Shown piece after piece: positions 33,847-44,238 of a stretch of DNA of 64,000 bases (position 1 is the stretch's first letter; each line of letters opens with the position of its first letter). Origin of the DNA: Malus domestica (taxonomy: Eukaryota > Streptophyta > Magnoliopsida > Rosales > Rosaceae); contig NC_091676.1 in assembly GCF_042453785.1 (NCBI RefSeq), positions 21,683,001 to 21,747,000 on the forward strand, in the 5' to 3' direction. The position numbers were made by a program, and so were the translations under genes. The notes below the pieces were generated by a model. It searched no databases. It worked only from the letters and a program-made list of their open reading frames with translations, and had not been told where the DNA came from.

Positions 33847-36077
33847 ATACTAAAAATTTAATATTTTAAGATTTTTTTCTCTTACTTTTCTGATTTCATA
33901 TCTTCTTTTATCTTATCTTATCTGATTTCCTACATATAAGAAGAAGGAATTCTAGGCAAACACACATCTCCTTCTTAAATCTCATACTTTTGTTTAAGCA
34001 CTTTCATTTTTCAATGGGTTCAGTCATGAGAAGCGAATTCATATACTAGAAGAATTTGATATAGAAGAAGACAACCATCAAAACGTTGTTGTTGTTGCTC
34101 GTCACTAGGCATTGTTGGAGGCTCATGATAAGCGAAACATGGCGGTTTGGTTGCTAGTCATGAAGTTGTTGATCGTGAAAGATAAATTTGGCATGAGAAC
34201 CTCCTGAACGACTACTTCATTCTCCACCTTACTTTTGGAGCTTCTAAATTCCGTATGCGACATTGATTGGGCTGTAGAAGGGATGCTTATCGTGCACTCC
34301 CCCATAGACAATCTATTTGACATATTGCATTTGACACGTAGGGCTCGCCCTTGTCTTGTCTTCACATGATGCAACTACAAGCTAGGGGGCTAGGGGCCCT
34401 TAGCCCATTTGCTTCCCTTATCCATCTAAGGGGGTTGCAGACCCAAATTCCCACCCTAAACCCAAAATCCCATTTGGCCCAAATTTTGGGTTTTTTTTTA
34501 TTTATCTCATCCCCCCTCGAGGCGTTAAAGACAACCTAAAGTCAAGACTATATCTATTTTGAACAATAGGTGAAGGAAGTTAGGGTTCCATCATAATTTC
34601 AACATAAATGTGTACACAAATGTTGTCTTCATCAGAAAGAGAATCTTCAGGAGGCAATTGTTTGATTATGATGGTATTAATTAGAGTAAGATTGGGGAGT
34701 GTTGAAAGGTCATAAAGCAATTCCACCATTTAAGGAAATAATTGTCCAGGCAATTACGCAATAGGCAAATGATTTTCCCAAACAATTGGTATTAAAAAAT
34801 TAACAAAAGATGACCCACGTATCTAACATATCAAACAAAAAGAAAAAGATGGCCCACTAGACTATCTTTCTCACGCTTCATCATTTTTAATCTCTCTCTC
34901 ATCTCTCATTCTTCTCCGACTTCACAAACCTCTGCACCTTTTAACAACCCACCACCGCCTAACTCCAACTCATCATCATTCCTCTTTCAATCCCTCTCAT
35001 ACGATACCAATTGCCTATCCCACCTCCACACTCCCGTCACAACGACATTTTCTCCATATCATCTTTGGCGCCACCATGGCAAATTTTAACAAAATTAGAG
35101 TATATGTCATATGAGTGCTCATGGATCTAATCTGGATCCGGTTCAAAGGCTTGCAATTGCCAAAATCTCCAGTTACTTCACTTGGGTCTCTTGAATATTT
35201 GTGTTCTTTAGCGTTAATTGCAGTGGCGAAGCATTTTCGTTTGCTGCGCTGTCTGGTTTGATGACGAAGACATTCTGGTCCGTGATGACTATTAACTCTC
35301 AAAACTGGTGAGGTTAACAAAGACTATAATGGTCATATGTCAGCCTTTGGTGGGCTCAAGATTTAGGATAGTAACAACTTAACAACAACAACAATGATTA
35401 AGTGGTTTACTCCTAAAAATTGGGCTATGTCCATTGAATATCTTAAATATATTGAATGCAATGTTACAAATAGGCTCTCAATGAGCTCCTAGTTCCCGAA
35501 GTCAAACATTTTACCGCATTTCCATTTAATGAGCAAAATGCATATATTTGACATGTTAGTCGTCAATTCATTATTTGGCCAACATGTGGCAACGAAGTGA
35601 CATTTGTGTAGATCCACTTGCATGTTTTCTTGGGACAACACATGCCGAACACCTTGCTCAGCTTTGGAGTTGGTAGGAACCCGCACCCGAGCGCCTTATC
35701 TATCAGTTGTTATGTCCCTTCATAGGCTTATGTTCTCTTAAATAGCTGCAACACAACTTGGAATTGACGTCTAAGTAGGCATTGTCGTCTATTCCTAGTT
35801 ATTCGTGCTGTAAAGCTGTCAGTTCACCAATTTGTCTTTCAACGATCGAAAAGTACTTTGTTGGGAAGCGTTCGGCCTAATCGTTGATAGGAAATCTGGA
35901 TTGCCGAGCAGTATTCTGTAACACTCGGGACTATCTTCCCAATCCCATCGAGCCTTGGCCATTCCTTGGGCGTGTTAGGATCAGAAAGGACCTTACGTTA
36001 ATAATGACCTTGACTTCCTCTTCGATGAAGACGACAATGTCGCCTTATTCAACATATCAGATAAAAAATTGAACATA
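33847..36077. other. unclassified intergenic sequence
   Basis: No gene or clean element was recognised. 34020-34370 and 34900-35320 hold short open frames without known motifs. 35480-35960 contains GCCGAACACC- and GTTCGGCC-type words reminiscent of the solo-LTR family, but no alignable copy. Confidence 0.4.
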
Positions 36078-36082
36078 GCTGA

Positions 36083-36285
36083 TGTGAAAACTGGGAGGGA
36101 AATGGAGTTTGCAGATGAATAATTTATTGCGTAATTGACTTGATCTTGAATCATACAATGATACACGGCTTTATACAGTAAAGGGAAGGCTACTCTAGGT
36201 AAATAAATCCTGATTATTTGTTAATTACATTACGATCCCATAATCACCCTAAATGAATAGTTGACTTATTTTCTTTCCTTTAACA
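36083..36285 (-). repeat. 3' LTR of the copia element
   Basis: 203 bp; minus strand starts TGTTAAAGGAAAG and ends CCAGTTTTCACA. It aligns end to end with 40789-40991. Confidence 0.93.
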
Positions 36286-36299
36286 TTCCCTCTTAAGTT

Positions 36300-37730
36300 G
36301 GAGTATGGATGTCAATAACACCCAACTTGTGAAGATGCGTTCGAAAGATGGCTTCCCTTGTCGGCTTTGTGAATATGTCGGCAATTTGTTCTCCGGTTTG
36401 CACATATGCAGTTTTGATCTCTCCATTTTGAATTCTTTCACGTACTGTATGACAATCCAACTCAATGTGTTTGGTTCGTTCATGATATACTGGATTTTTG
36501 CAATTTACAAGGCTGCTTGGTTGTCATAGAGTAGTTTTGCAGGTTCATGATGATTAACCCTCAAATCATGTAACAAATACCTTAGCCAAGTGAGTTCACA
36601 TGTAGCAGCTGCCATGGACATGTACTCCGCTTCAGCTGAGGACCTAGAAACAATTGCCTACTTCTTGCTTTTCCATGATACAAGTGCTTGTCCAAGGAAT
36701 ACACAGTAACCTGTGACAGATCGTCGTGTAGTTGGACAATGAGCCCAAATTGCATCATAATAGTCGACCAAATTTAATTGGCCATGTGATGGAAAGAGTA
36801 ATCCTTGACCCAGAGCTGCCTTTAAGTATTGAAGTAACCTATTGACGGCATCGAGATAAGGCTTTCTGGGTGCTGCATGAATTGACTAAGGGTATTAACC
36901 GAATACGTGATTTCCGGTCTTGTGATAGTAAGGTAAATCAATTTCCCAACTAACCTGCTATAACGAGTTGGATCCTTGAGAAGGTCATCATCGTTTGGAT
37001 TCAACTTTAGTTCTGGATCCATAGGAAATTTGGCAGGCTTCACACCAAGTAAACTATTCTCTTCCAATATGTCCAATGTATATTTTCGTTGGCATATTGA
37101 AATCCCTGCCTTCGATCGTGAAACTTCAACCCCAAGGAAGTATTTCAATGGGCCAAGGTCTTTAATCCGAAAACAATTACTGAGAAATTTTTTAAGGTCA
37201 CTGATTGCCTCTTTATTGTTCCCTGTAATGATCATATCATCAATGTATAATAGTATCACTGTAAATGAATTTCCACGGACCTGAGTGAATAATGAATAGT
37301 TTGCCCGTGATTGTTGAAGGCCAATGTTTTAGATTGCAGATGAGAACTTGTGAAACCAACTTCTTGAGGTTTGCTTCAGTCCATACAAGGACTTGTTGAG
37401 TCGACAAACAACTCATTCCCTTTGTCAACAATAACCAGGTGGAGGAAGCTTGTAGACCTCCTCATGGAGATCCCCATGAAGAAAGGCGTTATGGACATCC
37501 ATTTGGTGAAGGCTACAATGGCGAACTGCAGCAACCGTTAAGAGACAATGGACGGTGATGAGTTTGGCTACAGGGGCAAAAGTTTCTTTATAATCAATGC
37601 TTTCACGTTGAGTGAATCCTTTAGCGACGAGGCAGGCTTTGTACCTTTCAACGGATCCGTCAACTTGATATTTAATTTTGAATATCCATTTACAGCCAAT
37701 CGGGTGATGGCTAGGAGGAAGAGAAACCAT
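36300..37730 (-). pseudogene. copia reverse transcriptase and RNase H
   Basis: RT begins at 37730 ([55 protein letters not shown]). A frame change near 37430 leads to the catalytic Y-I-D-D at about 37245 and to DLGPLKYFLGVEVSRSKAG. RNase H follows at 36700-36300, where RSSAEAEYMSMAAATCELTW is readable at about 36640. Several frameshifts are visible, so the protein is not made as one piece. Confidence 0.88.
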
Positions 37731-38419
37731 GATCCAAGTGTTGTTGGCTTCAAGAGCATAAATTTCAGCCTGTATAGCTTCAACCCACTACGGGTCTTAA
37801 CTGACCTGCTCATAAGACACTGGTTCCACCAAATGGGAAATATTGTGTACGAAGTGTTGATAAGCAGAAGACAAATTAGAGTAAGAGACATACAGATGAA
37901 GGGGGTACCGCGTACCAGACGTGGCAGGGATATTGCCGGTAGTAAGCAGAGAGACATGGTGTGCTTGATAGTGTTTAAAGTGAATGGGAGGTCGTGTGGT
38001 TCGACTAGATTGGCGAAGTGGGGGTTGGGGATTAGAGAGGGTGAGTGGTGATGTTGGTGTGGTAGAGATGAGGGCATCATTAGGTTGTGAGGGTATGGGT
38101 TGGTTGTGTGATGAGGGGAATGAATTAGTAGCAGGGTCAAGAGTCGGTGGAGGTATGGGATTGGTGGCTGGAAAATCTGGGAGTGAAGAGGAATGAGGTG
38201 TGATTTCAATGGTATGGATGAGATTAAGTGGGATTGAGGAATTGGTGGGATGGATTAGGTCAACAGGTGATGGGGTAATGGTTGGTAGGCCGTGGGAAGT
38301 TTGGGATTGAGGTGATAAATGTGGGGTGATGTCATCATGAGGAAGTGGAAAAGTGGGCTCATCAGTTTGAATTTCTGGTGGTGAGGTGGAGAATGGAAAA
38401 ACATGCTCATGAAAAATTA

Positions 38420-39150
38420 CATCCCGAGATGAGAAAATTTTCTTGGTATTGAGGTCATAAACTCGATAGCCTCTTTGTCCAAGTGGATAGCCAATAAAAA
38501 CACATTGTTATGCCCGGGAATCAAATTTGTGAGTGGGTATGAGATTGGTTGCATAGCAGAGACACCCAAAAGTTCGAATATGAGAGTAATGAGGTGGCAT
38601 GCCATGTAATTTTTCATAGGGCGAGGGGTGCGACAACAAGGGGGTAGGAAAATGATTTATAAGGTAACAAGCTGTTTGAAGACTTTCTCCCCAGAATTTT
38701 AAAGGAAAATTTGCTTGAAAACGAAGAGCTCGCCCCACATTCAAGAGGTGACGGTGTTTGCGTTCCACAACTCCATTTGGTTGGGGTGTGTGAGGGCAAG
38801 AGTGTTGAAAAATAATGCCACAGTCATTTAAAAATGAAGGCATGAAGGTGAATTCTGTCCCATTATCAGCACGTAAGGCCTTAATGGTACAATTAAATTG
38901 GGTTTTGACCCAAGAGAAGAATGATTTCAATAAAGATTGTGTCTCAGACTTAAAAGACATAAGATGAATCCATGTGAAACGAGAAAAATCGTCCACAATA
39001 GTTAAAAAATATCGTGCCCCAAAATGTGAAGTAACTTTATAAGGCCCCCAAATATCACAATGGATTAAATCAAAAGGTGCAATTGATTTTATTAAACTTA
39101 GGGAAAAAAATAAACGAGTTTGTTTCGCTAATGGACAAATATCACAAACA
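38420..39150 (-). pseudogene. copia integrase
   Basis: The open core at 38996-38508 reads MDDFSRFTWIHLMSFKSE, LRADNGTEFTF, then PQPNGVVERKHRHLLNVGRA and YLINHFPTPLL. The second catalytic Asp (ADNGTEF) and the Glu in VVERKHR are present. A stop at about 38508 (DSRA then stop) separates it from the C-terminal part at 38500-38420. Confidence 0.88.
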
Positions 39151-39202
39151 TGCTTGGAATCAAAGAATCAAAAAATATTTCTGGGATGGTTTTGGATAAG
39201 GC

Positions 39203-39654
39203 TTAGAGAGGTGCAATGGACGGATGTACTAGGCGGTTGTGCCACAAGCTTGAGGTACGGTTCACGCTATGCAATAGGTGTGGGTTTTGGCTTGGCTTGA
39301 GGTAGTATAGCCCATTATATTGCTTGCCCAGGCCAATCATCCTCCTCGTAGCCACGTCCTGTATAACACAAAAATCAGGAAAAATATTACGATACATTCC
39401 AATGCTTGAGTGAGTTTGCTAACAGATAACAAATTAACTTTAAACTTTGGTACATGAAGTACTCCATCAATAATCAAATCAGAAGACAATTTGACAGATC
39501 CAATTGATTTGATTTCAGTTTGGCTCCCATCTGGTAATCCCACAAAATCATGTTGTGTGTCTGATGTATTATGTGTTGGCAATGATTTTGATATATGATC
39601 TGTCGCTCCACTATCCACTATCCACAATCCAATATAATGTTGAATGTGAGTCAT
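39203..39654 (-). pseudogene. copia protease and pre-integrase
   Basis: The active-site block LWIVDSGATDHISK is at about 39630, followed by GVLHVPKFKVNLLSVSKLTQ. A frame change near 39400 leads into the pre-integrase segment (YNGLYYL, then LWHNRLVHPS). The intact DSG triad is kept but the polyprotein is broken. Confidence 0.85.
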
Positions 39655-40740
39655 GGTGAGTAATATTACAGGTTGGTGTGATTATACATGTAGCATTGGC
39701 GAACGATTGGGTATTACCATTTCCTTTTCGGAGCATAGCCATGATCTGATTGTATTCTTCGGTGGTGAATGTGGGTCCCTCAGTAAGCATTGTTTTGACC
39801 AGCTGAAGTGGATTTGTCTGTGCATTATGAGCTAATGGTTTCTTGCCTTTTGGCTTCACATTCTTGCCATGAAATTTGTGGTCCACCGGAAAGCCATTCA
39901 GGAAAAAACAATCATCTACAAGATGTCCTTTGTCACAGTAGATGCACTTGAGCAGTTTCTTTGAAGACGTCGTTCCCTGAGTGGTGGTGGAATGGCTTGT
40001 CTGCATCGCATGATGGTTGCTTAAATTTTCACGCCAAGAGGCTACTTCGACTTGTCTCTCTTGCTGAAGGCCCAAGGCATGGACCTTGCGTGTGTCAGGA
40101 AGCGGGCTCATCATCAAGATCGATCCATGAACGGTGGTGTAAGAGTCGTTCAATCTCATAAGGAACTGCATGACTATTTCCTTTTCTTCTCGTTCCGCAA
40201 GTTGCTGTAGTCCTTCACAGGTGCAAGTGAGAAGATCGTGGTAGGAGGCTAGTTCATCCCAAAACGCCTTCATCTTGGTGTAATAGGCAGACACAGACTG
40301 TTGTCCTTGTCGGTGTTCGACGATTTCTTGTCGAATTTGGTAAATCCTAGAGTCATTACCTTGTGAAAACTTGTCTTTGAGATCATTCCAAATGCCAGCT
40401 GCCGTGTCGGTATAGAGAATGCTGCCAGCAATGTCCGAGTGGACTGAATTCACGATCCAAAGCAACACCATGTCATTGCATCGCTTCCATGTAGCGTATT
40501 TTGCCTCTGTGGGTTTTGGGGTTGTGATGGATTCATCGATCAACCCGATCTTATTCTTTGCGCTAAGACCAATGCGCATGGCACGCTCCATTGTCCGTAA
40601 TTATGTCTGTCAAGAGGTTTTTGAGACCAAGATGAGTCCCGGATTATTTAAGTGGTGCAAAGTGAGCGGGTCTAAGATGTCGATTGACACCTCTGTGAAT
40701 TTCGTCTCACTTTCACCCATCTGGTTTTGTTTGCAGCGGA
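39611..40740 (-). pseudogene. copia gag with CCHC zinc knuckle
   Basis: Open for 326 codons from 40591 (RIGLSAKNKIGLIDESI, AGIWNDLKDKFSQGNDSRIY, EIVMQFLMRLNDSYTTVHG). The zinc knuckle is CIYCDKGHLVDDC. The N-terminal part (SIDILDPLTLHHLNNPGLIL, about 40690-40620) lies in the same direction but is separated by a frame break near 40600. The frame ends at YWIVDSG, the start of the protease. Confidence 0.85.
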
Positions 40741-40788
40741 AGGTGTGGTTGGGTTCCTAGAGGCACCAAGATCGGCGTTCTAATGCCA

Positions 40789-40991
40789 TATGAAAACTGG
40801 AAGGGAAATGGAGTTTGCAGATGAATAATTTCTTGCGTAATTGACTTGATCTTGAATCATACAATGATACATGGCTTTATACAGTAAAGGGAAGGCTACT
40901 CTTGGTAAATATATCTTGATTGTTTGCTAATTACATTACGATCCTGTAATCACCCTAAATGAATAGTTGACTTATTTTCTTTCCTTTAACA
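40789..40991 (-). repeat. 5' LTR of the copia element
   Basis: 203 bp; the inner end reads CCAGTTTTCATA, with the terminal CACA mutated to CATA, next to the primer-site-like sequence. Confidence 0.93.
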
Positions 40992-40996
40992 GCTGA

Positions 40997-42170
40997 CGTC
41001 ACCATAACACAAATCCACTAGGGTACACGGTCGGGCATGAATTGGCTGGGTGGGTAGTGCGGCACAGCTGGGCTCACCAATTGCCTTTGTTTCAGGGCTG
41101 GGTTGGAGTAGGATTTTTAAAAAATTTGGGCAATAACTTCCCAATTTCCAATGGGCTGGTGCTGCTCCTAAATCTCCCCCGGAATGGGCAAAGTTGAGAG
41201 GTCTTAGATCATAGCAATGCTACCCGGTTTGATCATGAACATTTTCTGTTTGATCATGAACATATTTTATATAAATATACACTTCGCGACACGTGAGTTC
41301 AAGTTACTTTTTGGTGCTTGAGGATTAAGACGTGGTGAACTTCTAAGTGTTGGAGGAGACTTGAATAGGAGATCGAAAGTTTAAGATATTGGAGGGAACG
41401 TGGTTACTAAGGTTGAGACACGGCCTTAAAAGCTTTCCAATAACATCGATATCACACTTAAATCAACTCCACAAATATGAGCAGATAAGGACCAAAGTAA
41501 TTTCCTAAGGCATCTAAATTATGTTAGTGTATTGTGCCATAACCAAATTTCACTTTTTTGCTTCTCCGTTTTATCACCACCAGCCTTGAAAGCTTGAACA
41601 AATTGTTTTGTCACTATTCACACCACCCACTATAAGATTGAACGAATAATTTGTCATACATCACATGTCATATGATTCGTTGATCAGGACTCAATAATCC
41701 ATATGCTACTATGTGGTGGTATATAGACGAGCAGTCTCGAGAAGAAAAACATTTTAAGATGTCAAGTAAATTTAGCATCTCTCAATGATCAACCTCCAAT
41801 AAAGTAGATTCGAATTTTGTACTATACAACGGATTCCTTGTCCAAATTACCAAAGAAACATGACTCCTTCCATAAATTCCCATGAAGCAAAAAGGCAAAC
41901 AAATAATAAACCAAAAAGCTTTGTTTGTTGTCTCTGCCTCCCTCCTTTATTAAACTCATGCACCCACCACATCCCTTTCATCATCATTCGACTCCCCAAC
42001 GTTACTATTTTCAAAAACCCTTTGGACTTGGAGCCAAACGGATTTCAAAATTTCCCATGTCCACCGTCACCTCCTAACCCCCTTTTCCTTTTATCTGTGT
42101 GCCTATATCAAACCACATTCCTCACTGCTGCAAAAACTAATGAGGAGCTGGTAGCTAGGGGACTTCTACT
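40997..42170. other. non-coding stretch and 5' region of the MGC-protein gene
   Basis: 41040-41220 is a GC-richer repeat-like block (GGGCTGGTGCTGCTCC and similar). 41230-41850 shows nothing recognisable. 41860-42170 is probably the promoter and 5' UTR of the next gene; the open frame 41860-42273 overlaps the real start in another frame and looks spurious. Confidence 0.5.
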
Positions 42171-43225
42171 ATGGGGTGTTTTCTTGCCTGTTTCGGTTTC
42201 TCTAAGAAGAAAAAGCGGCGAAAACCCGCTACTAAAGCCGCCGGTGGTGACCATGTACATTTCTTTATCTTAACCTCAATCCGTGCTTTCAAGTTTCAGT
42301 TTTTGTGTTTTGATGTGTTGGTGTCACAATATTAGCCCAAAGTCGGGATGTTTTATTTTATATTTTATGATGTTGCTGTAGAGACGTGTGAGTTATGTAC
42401 CACTCGATTCATCTGTCACAATTATTGGTATTGATGGTGCAAAAGAATGTTCGAAATCTGAACTATGCAGGTCAGTTCTTGCTTTTAATCTCCGACTTTG
42501 TATTGAGATTTGATCTTTGGAACGAGTATTTTACCGGCATTCATTTTCGTTGAATATTTTGTTGTTTCAGAGACAAGGCAAAGGAGCAGACAAGGTTGAA
42601 AACCCGAAAGAAAGTTAGCTTCAATCCGAATGTGCAGACCTATGAGCCTATTGCGACCGATTACCGTTCCTTGGAGAGCTATGAGGAGGAAGACTTGGAA
42701 GAAAAGAATGTCAAAAGCCCTTCCACTTCAGCACCTAAAAGGGATTCAACTACATTGAGATTGGGACTGTTTCCCTCAAACTACAGGTACCAAAATGTAC
42801 GGGACAGCTACGAAGAAGAGGAAGGCGATTCAGATGACAATGATATTGACGTTGATGATGAGGATGACTACTATGATGACGATGAAGAGAGTGATATCGA
42901 TGAACGACGAACAAGCCGAGAAGGGTTTTCGGAGGAACTATGTTCTGCCTCTAGAAATGGAGAATCGGAGTATCCAAATGCTAGAGATTATAAGTATGTA
43001 CATTCTGTACTGAGTCCAGTAGAGAATCTCATACAGTGGAAAGCAGCGAAAGCGAAAACAGCAGCACCACAAAAGCACCAAAAGGAGAATATTGCAATAT
43101 TTCAACAACCCCAGATGCCTTATAGCAGCAGGTCGAATGTTAACCGGTCCACGAAACCTCTACTGCAACAAATCCCAGTTCATGCCAGTCTTTCGAGTTG
43201 GTTAAATTCACAAAGTAGTAATTAG
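42171..43225 (+). CDS. uncharacterised plant acidic protein with N-terminal MGC, 3 exons
   Basis: Exons are 42171-42254, 42382-42470 and 42571-43225, all with GT-AG borders, giving 275 residues. The start ATG opens MGCFLACFGFSKKKKRRK: Gly2 with Cys3 is the pattern of N-myristoylation plus palmitoylation, followed by a basic stretch that could hold the protein at a membrane. Residues 71-84 read KKVSFNPNVQTYEP, which contains a K-V-x-F motif like the protein-phosphatase-1 docking site. Residues about 138-169 are a nearly pure Asp/Glu run. The C terminus ends SSWLNSQSSN. I recognise this as resembling an undescribed plant family but cannot name it. Function is unknown; membrane anchoring and PP1 binding are inferences from short motifs. 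It faces the CaaX gene at 44239-47238 tail to tail. Confidence 0.8.
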
Positions 43226-44238
43226 TCGGAGGAGACCGGATTGAATCTTGATCATCAATAGTTGCGCAGTTTCTGTAACTGGAAATTAGTACATTGGACA
43301 GATTACATTTCATTCATGGCAAAAAAGATAATTTGATACTTGTAAAAGAGGATGTGTTTGTGCATTTGTTTCTGAGTGTCTTGATTCTTGTAAAAGAGGA
43401 TGTCTGATAGATTTGTGCTCGTATTGGGGGGATTGGTTGTTTGTGTCCAGATTACTGAACAATGGTCTTAGCAAATCTTCCATTCAACGGCGGAGTCAGG
43501 AATTTTCGAGGGGGTGGGCTACCTAATTTTGAACCTTACATTTGGAGTATCTTAGTAACGTACGTGAGTTAGTGCCACCACACTAAACAAAACTTAAAAT
43601 AAGCAGAATAGTAGGGATAAACTTTTTCTCACCCCAAAATGTCCGGGGAACCTTGTACGTAGCTCCGTTCTTGCACCCCCCTTGTGTATCTCTCTCTCTC
43701 TCTCTATGTCATGTGGAGAGAGACATAAGAGAATATACAACCGGTTGCAAGACAGAAGCTGGGTGGGCCAAGTTGGTGGGATGAGTTTTAAAATTCACTC
43801 GACCAAATAATGCAAGGATGCAGGATGGATGATGTCTTTTCTCCTTTCTGTCAAGTGCTCAAGGAATAGAGAACAGAAGGAACAAACAGAATCGAAGCAC
43901 GTTTATTTAACATGATATGGTTATCAAAGTATGCTGTGATTCTAATTACATACAAAGTACAAATTATGTATATCGTAAAACAAAATAATTCTCGACTGTG
44001 TTTGATATATTACATAATGTGGAAGCCAAATTGCCGTCATCTGTGTCTGCTTTCATCCCCGGAAGATGGTCCACTCAGTTTGCATCTGGTTATAACGGCA
44101 GTCATGGAAACCTAACCCAAAAATGGTACTATGCTTTGGTCTCAGGACCTTTGGTCCATCCTTGACACACTGTGCTATAACAGAGGCAGTAAAATTACCC
44201 AGCAAACGTATCCTGATAAATGGTGTACCGAATGACAT
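43226..44238. other. convergent intergenic region
   Basis: Probable 3' UTRs of the two facing genes. A tandem TTGATACTTGTAAAAGAGGATGT / TTGATTCTTGTAAAAGAGGATGT pair lies at 43333-43403. A (TC)n run sits at about 43690-43706. 43490-43560 (GGCGGAGTCAGGAATTTTCG) is a common plant repeat-type fragment. No other gene was seen. Confidence 0.5.

Larger units (their letters stand above)
36083..40991 (-). mobile_element. complete-structure Ty1/copia retrotransposon with TSD
   Basis: Two 203-bp LTRs (36083-36285 and 40789-40991) flank minus-strand gag, protease, integrase, RT and RNase H. A perfect 5-bp target duplication GCTGA lies at 36078-36082 and 40992-40996. Inside the 5' LTR the minus strand reads TATGGCATTAGAACGCC, a degenerate TGGTATCAGAGC-type primer site. 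A purine-rich TTAAGAGGGAA precedes the 3' LTR. By eye the LTRs differ at about 11 positions, so the insertion is not recent. Frameshifts and stops in the coding part make it non-autonomous. Confidence 0.95.

Noticed and set aside
37568..38209. Long minus-strand frame and plus-strand frame 37548-38051 inside the copia element
   Set aside because: They lie between integrase and RT in the low-complexity linker and conflict with the RT frame; no domain was seen.
41860..42273. A 137-codon frame overlapping the start of the MGC-protein gene
   Set aside because: It has no known motif, lies in 5' UTR-type sequence, and overlaps the well-supported MGC exon in a different frame.
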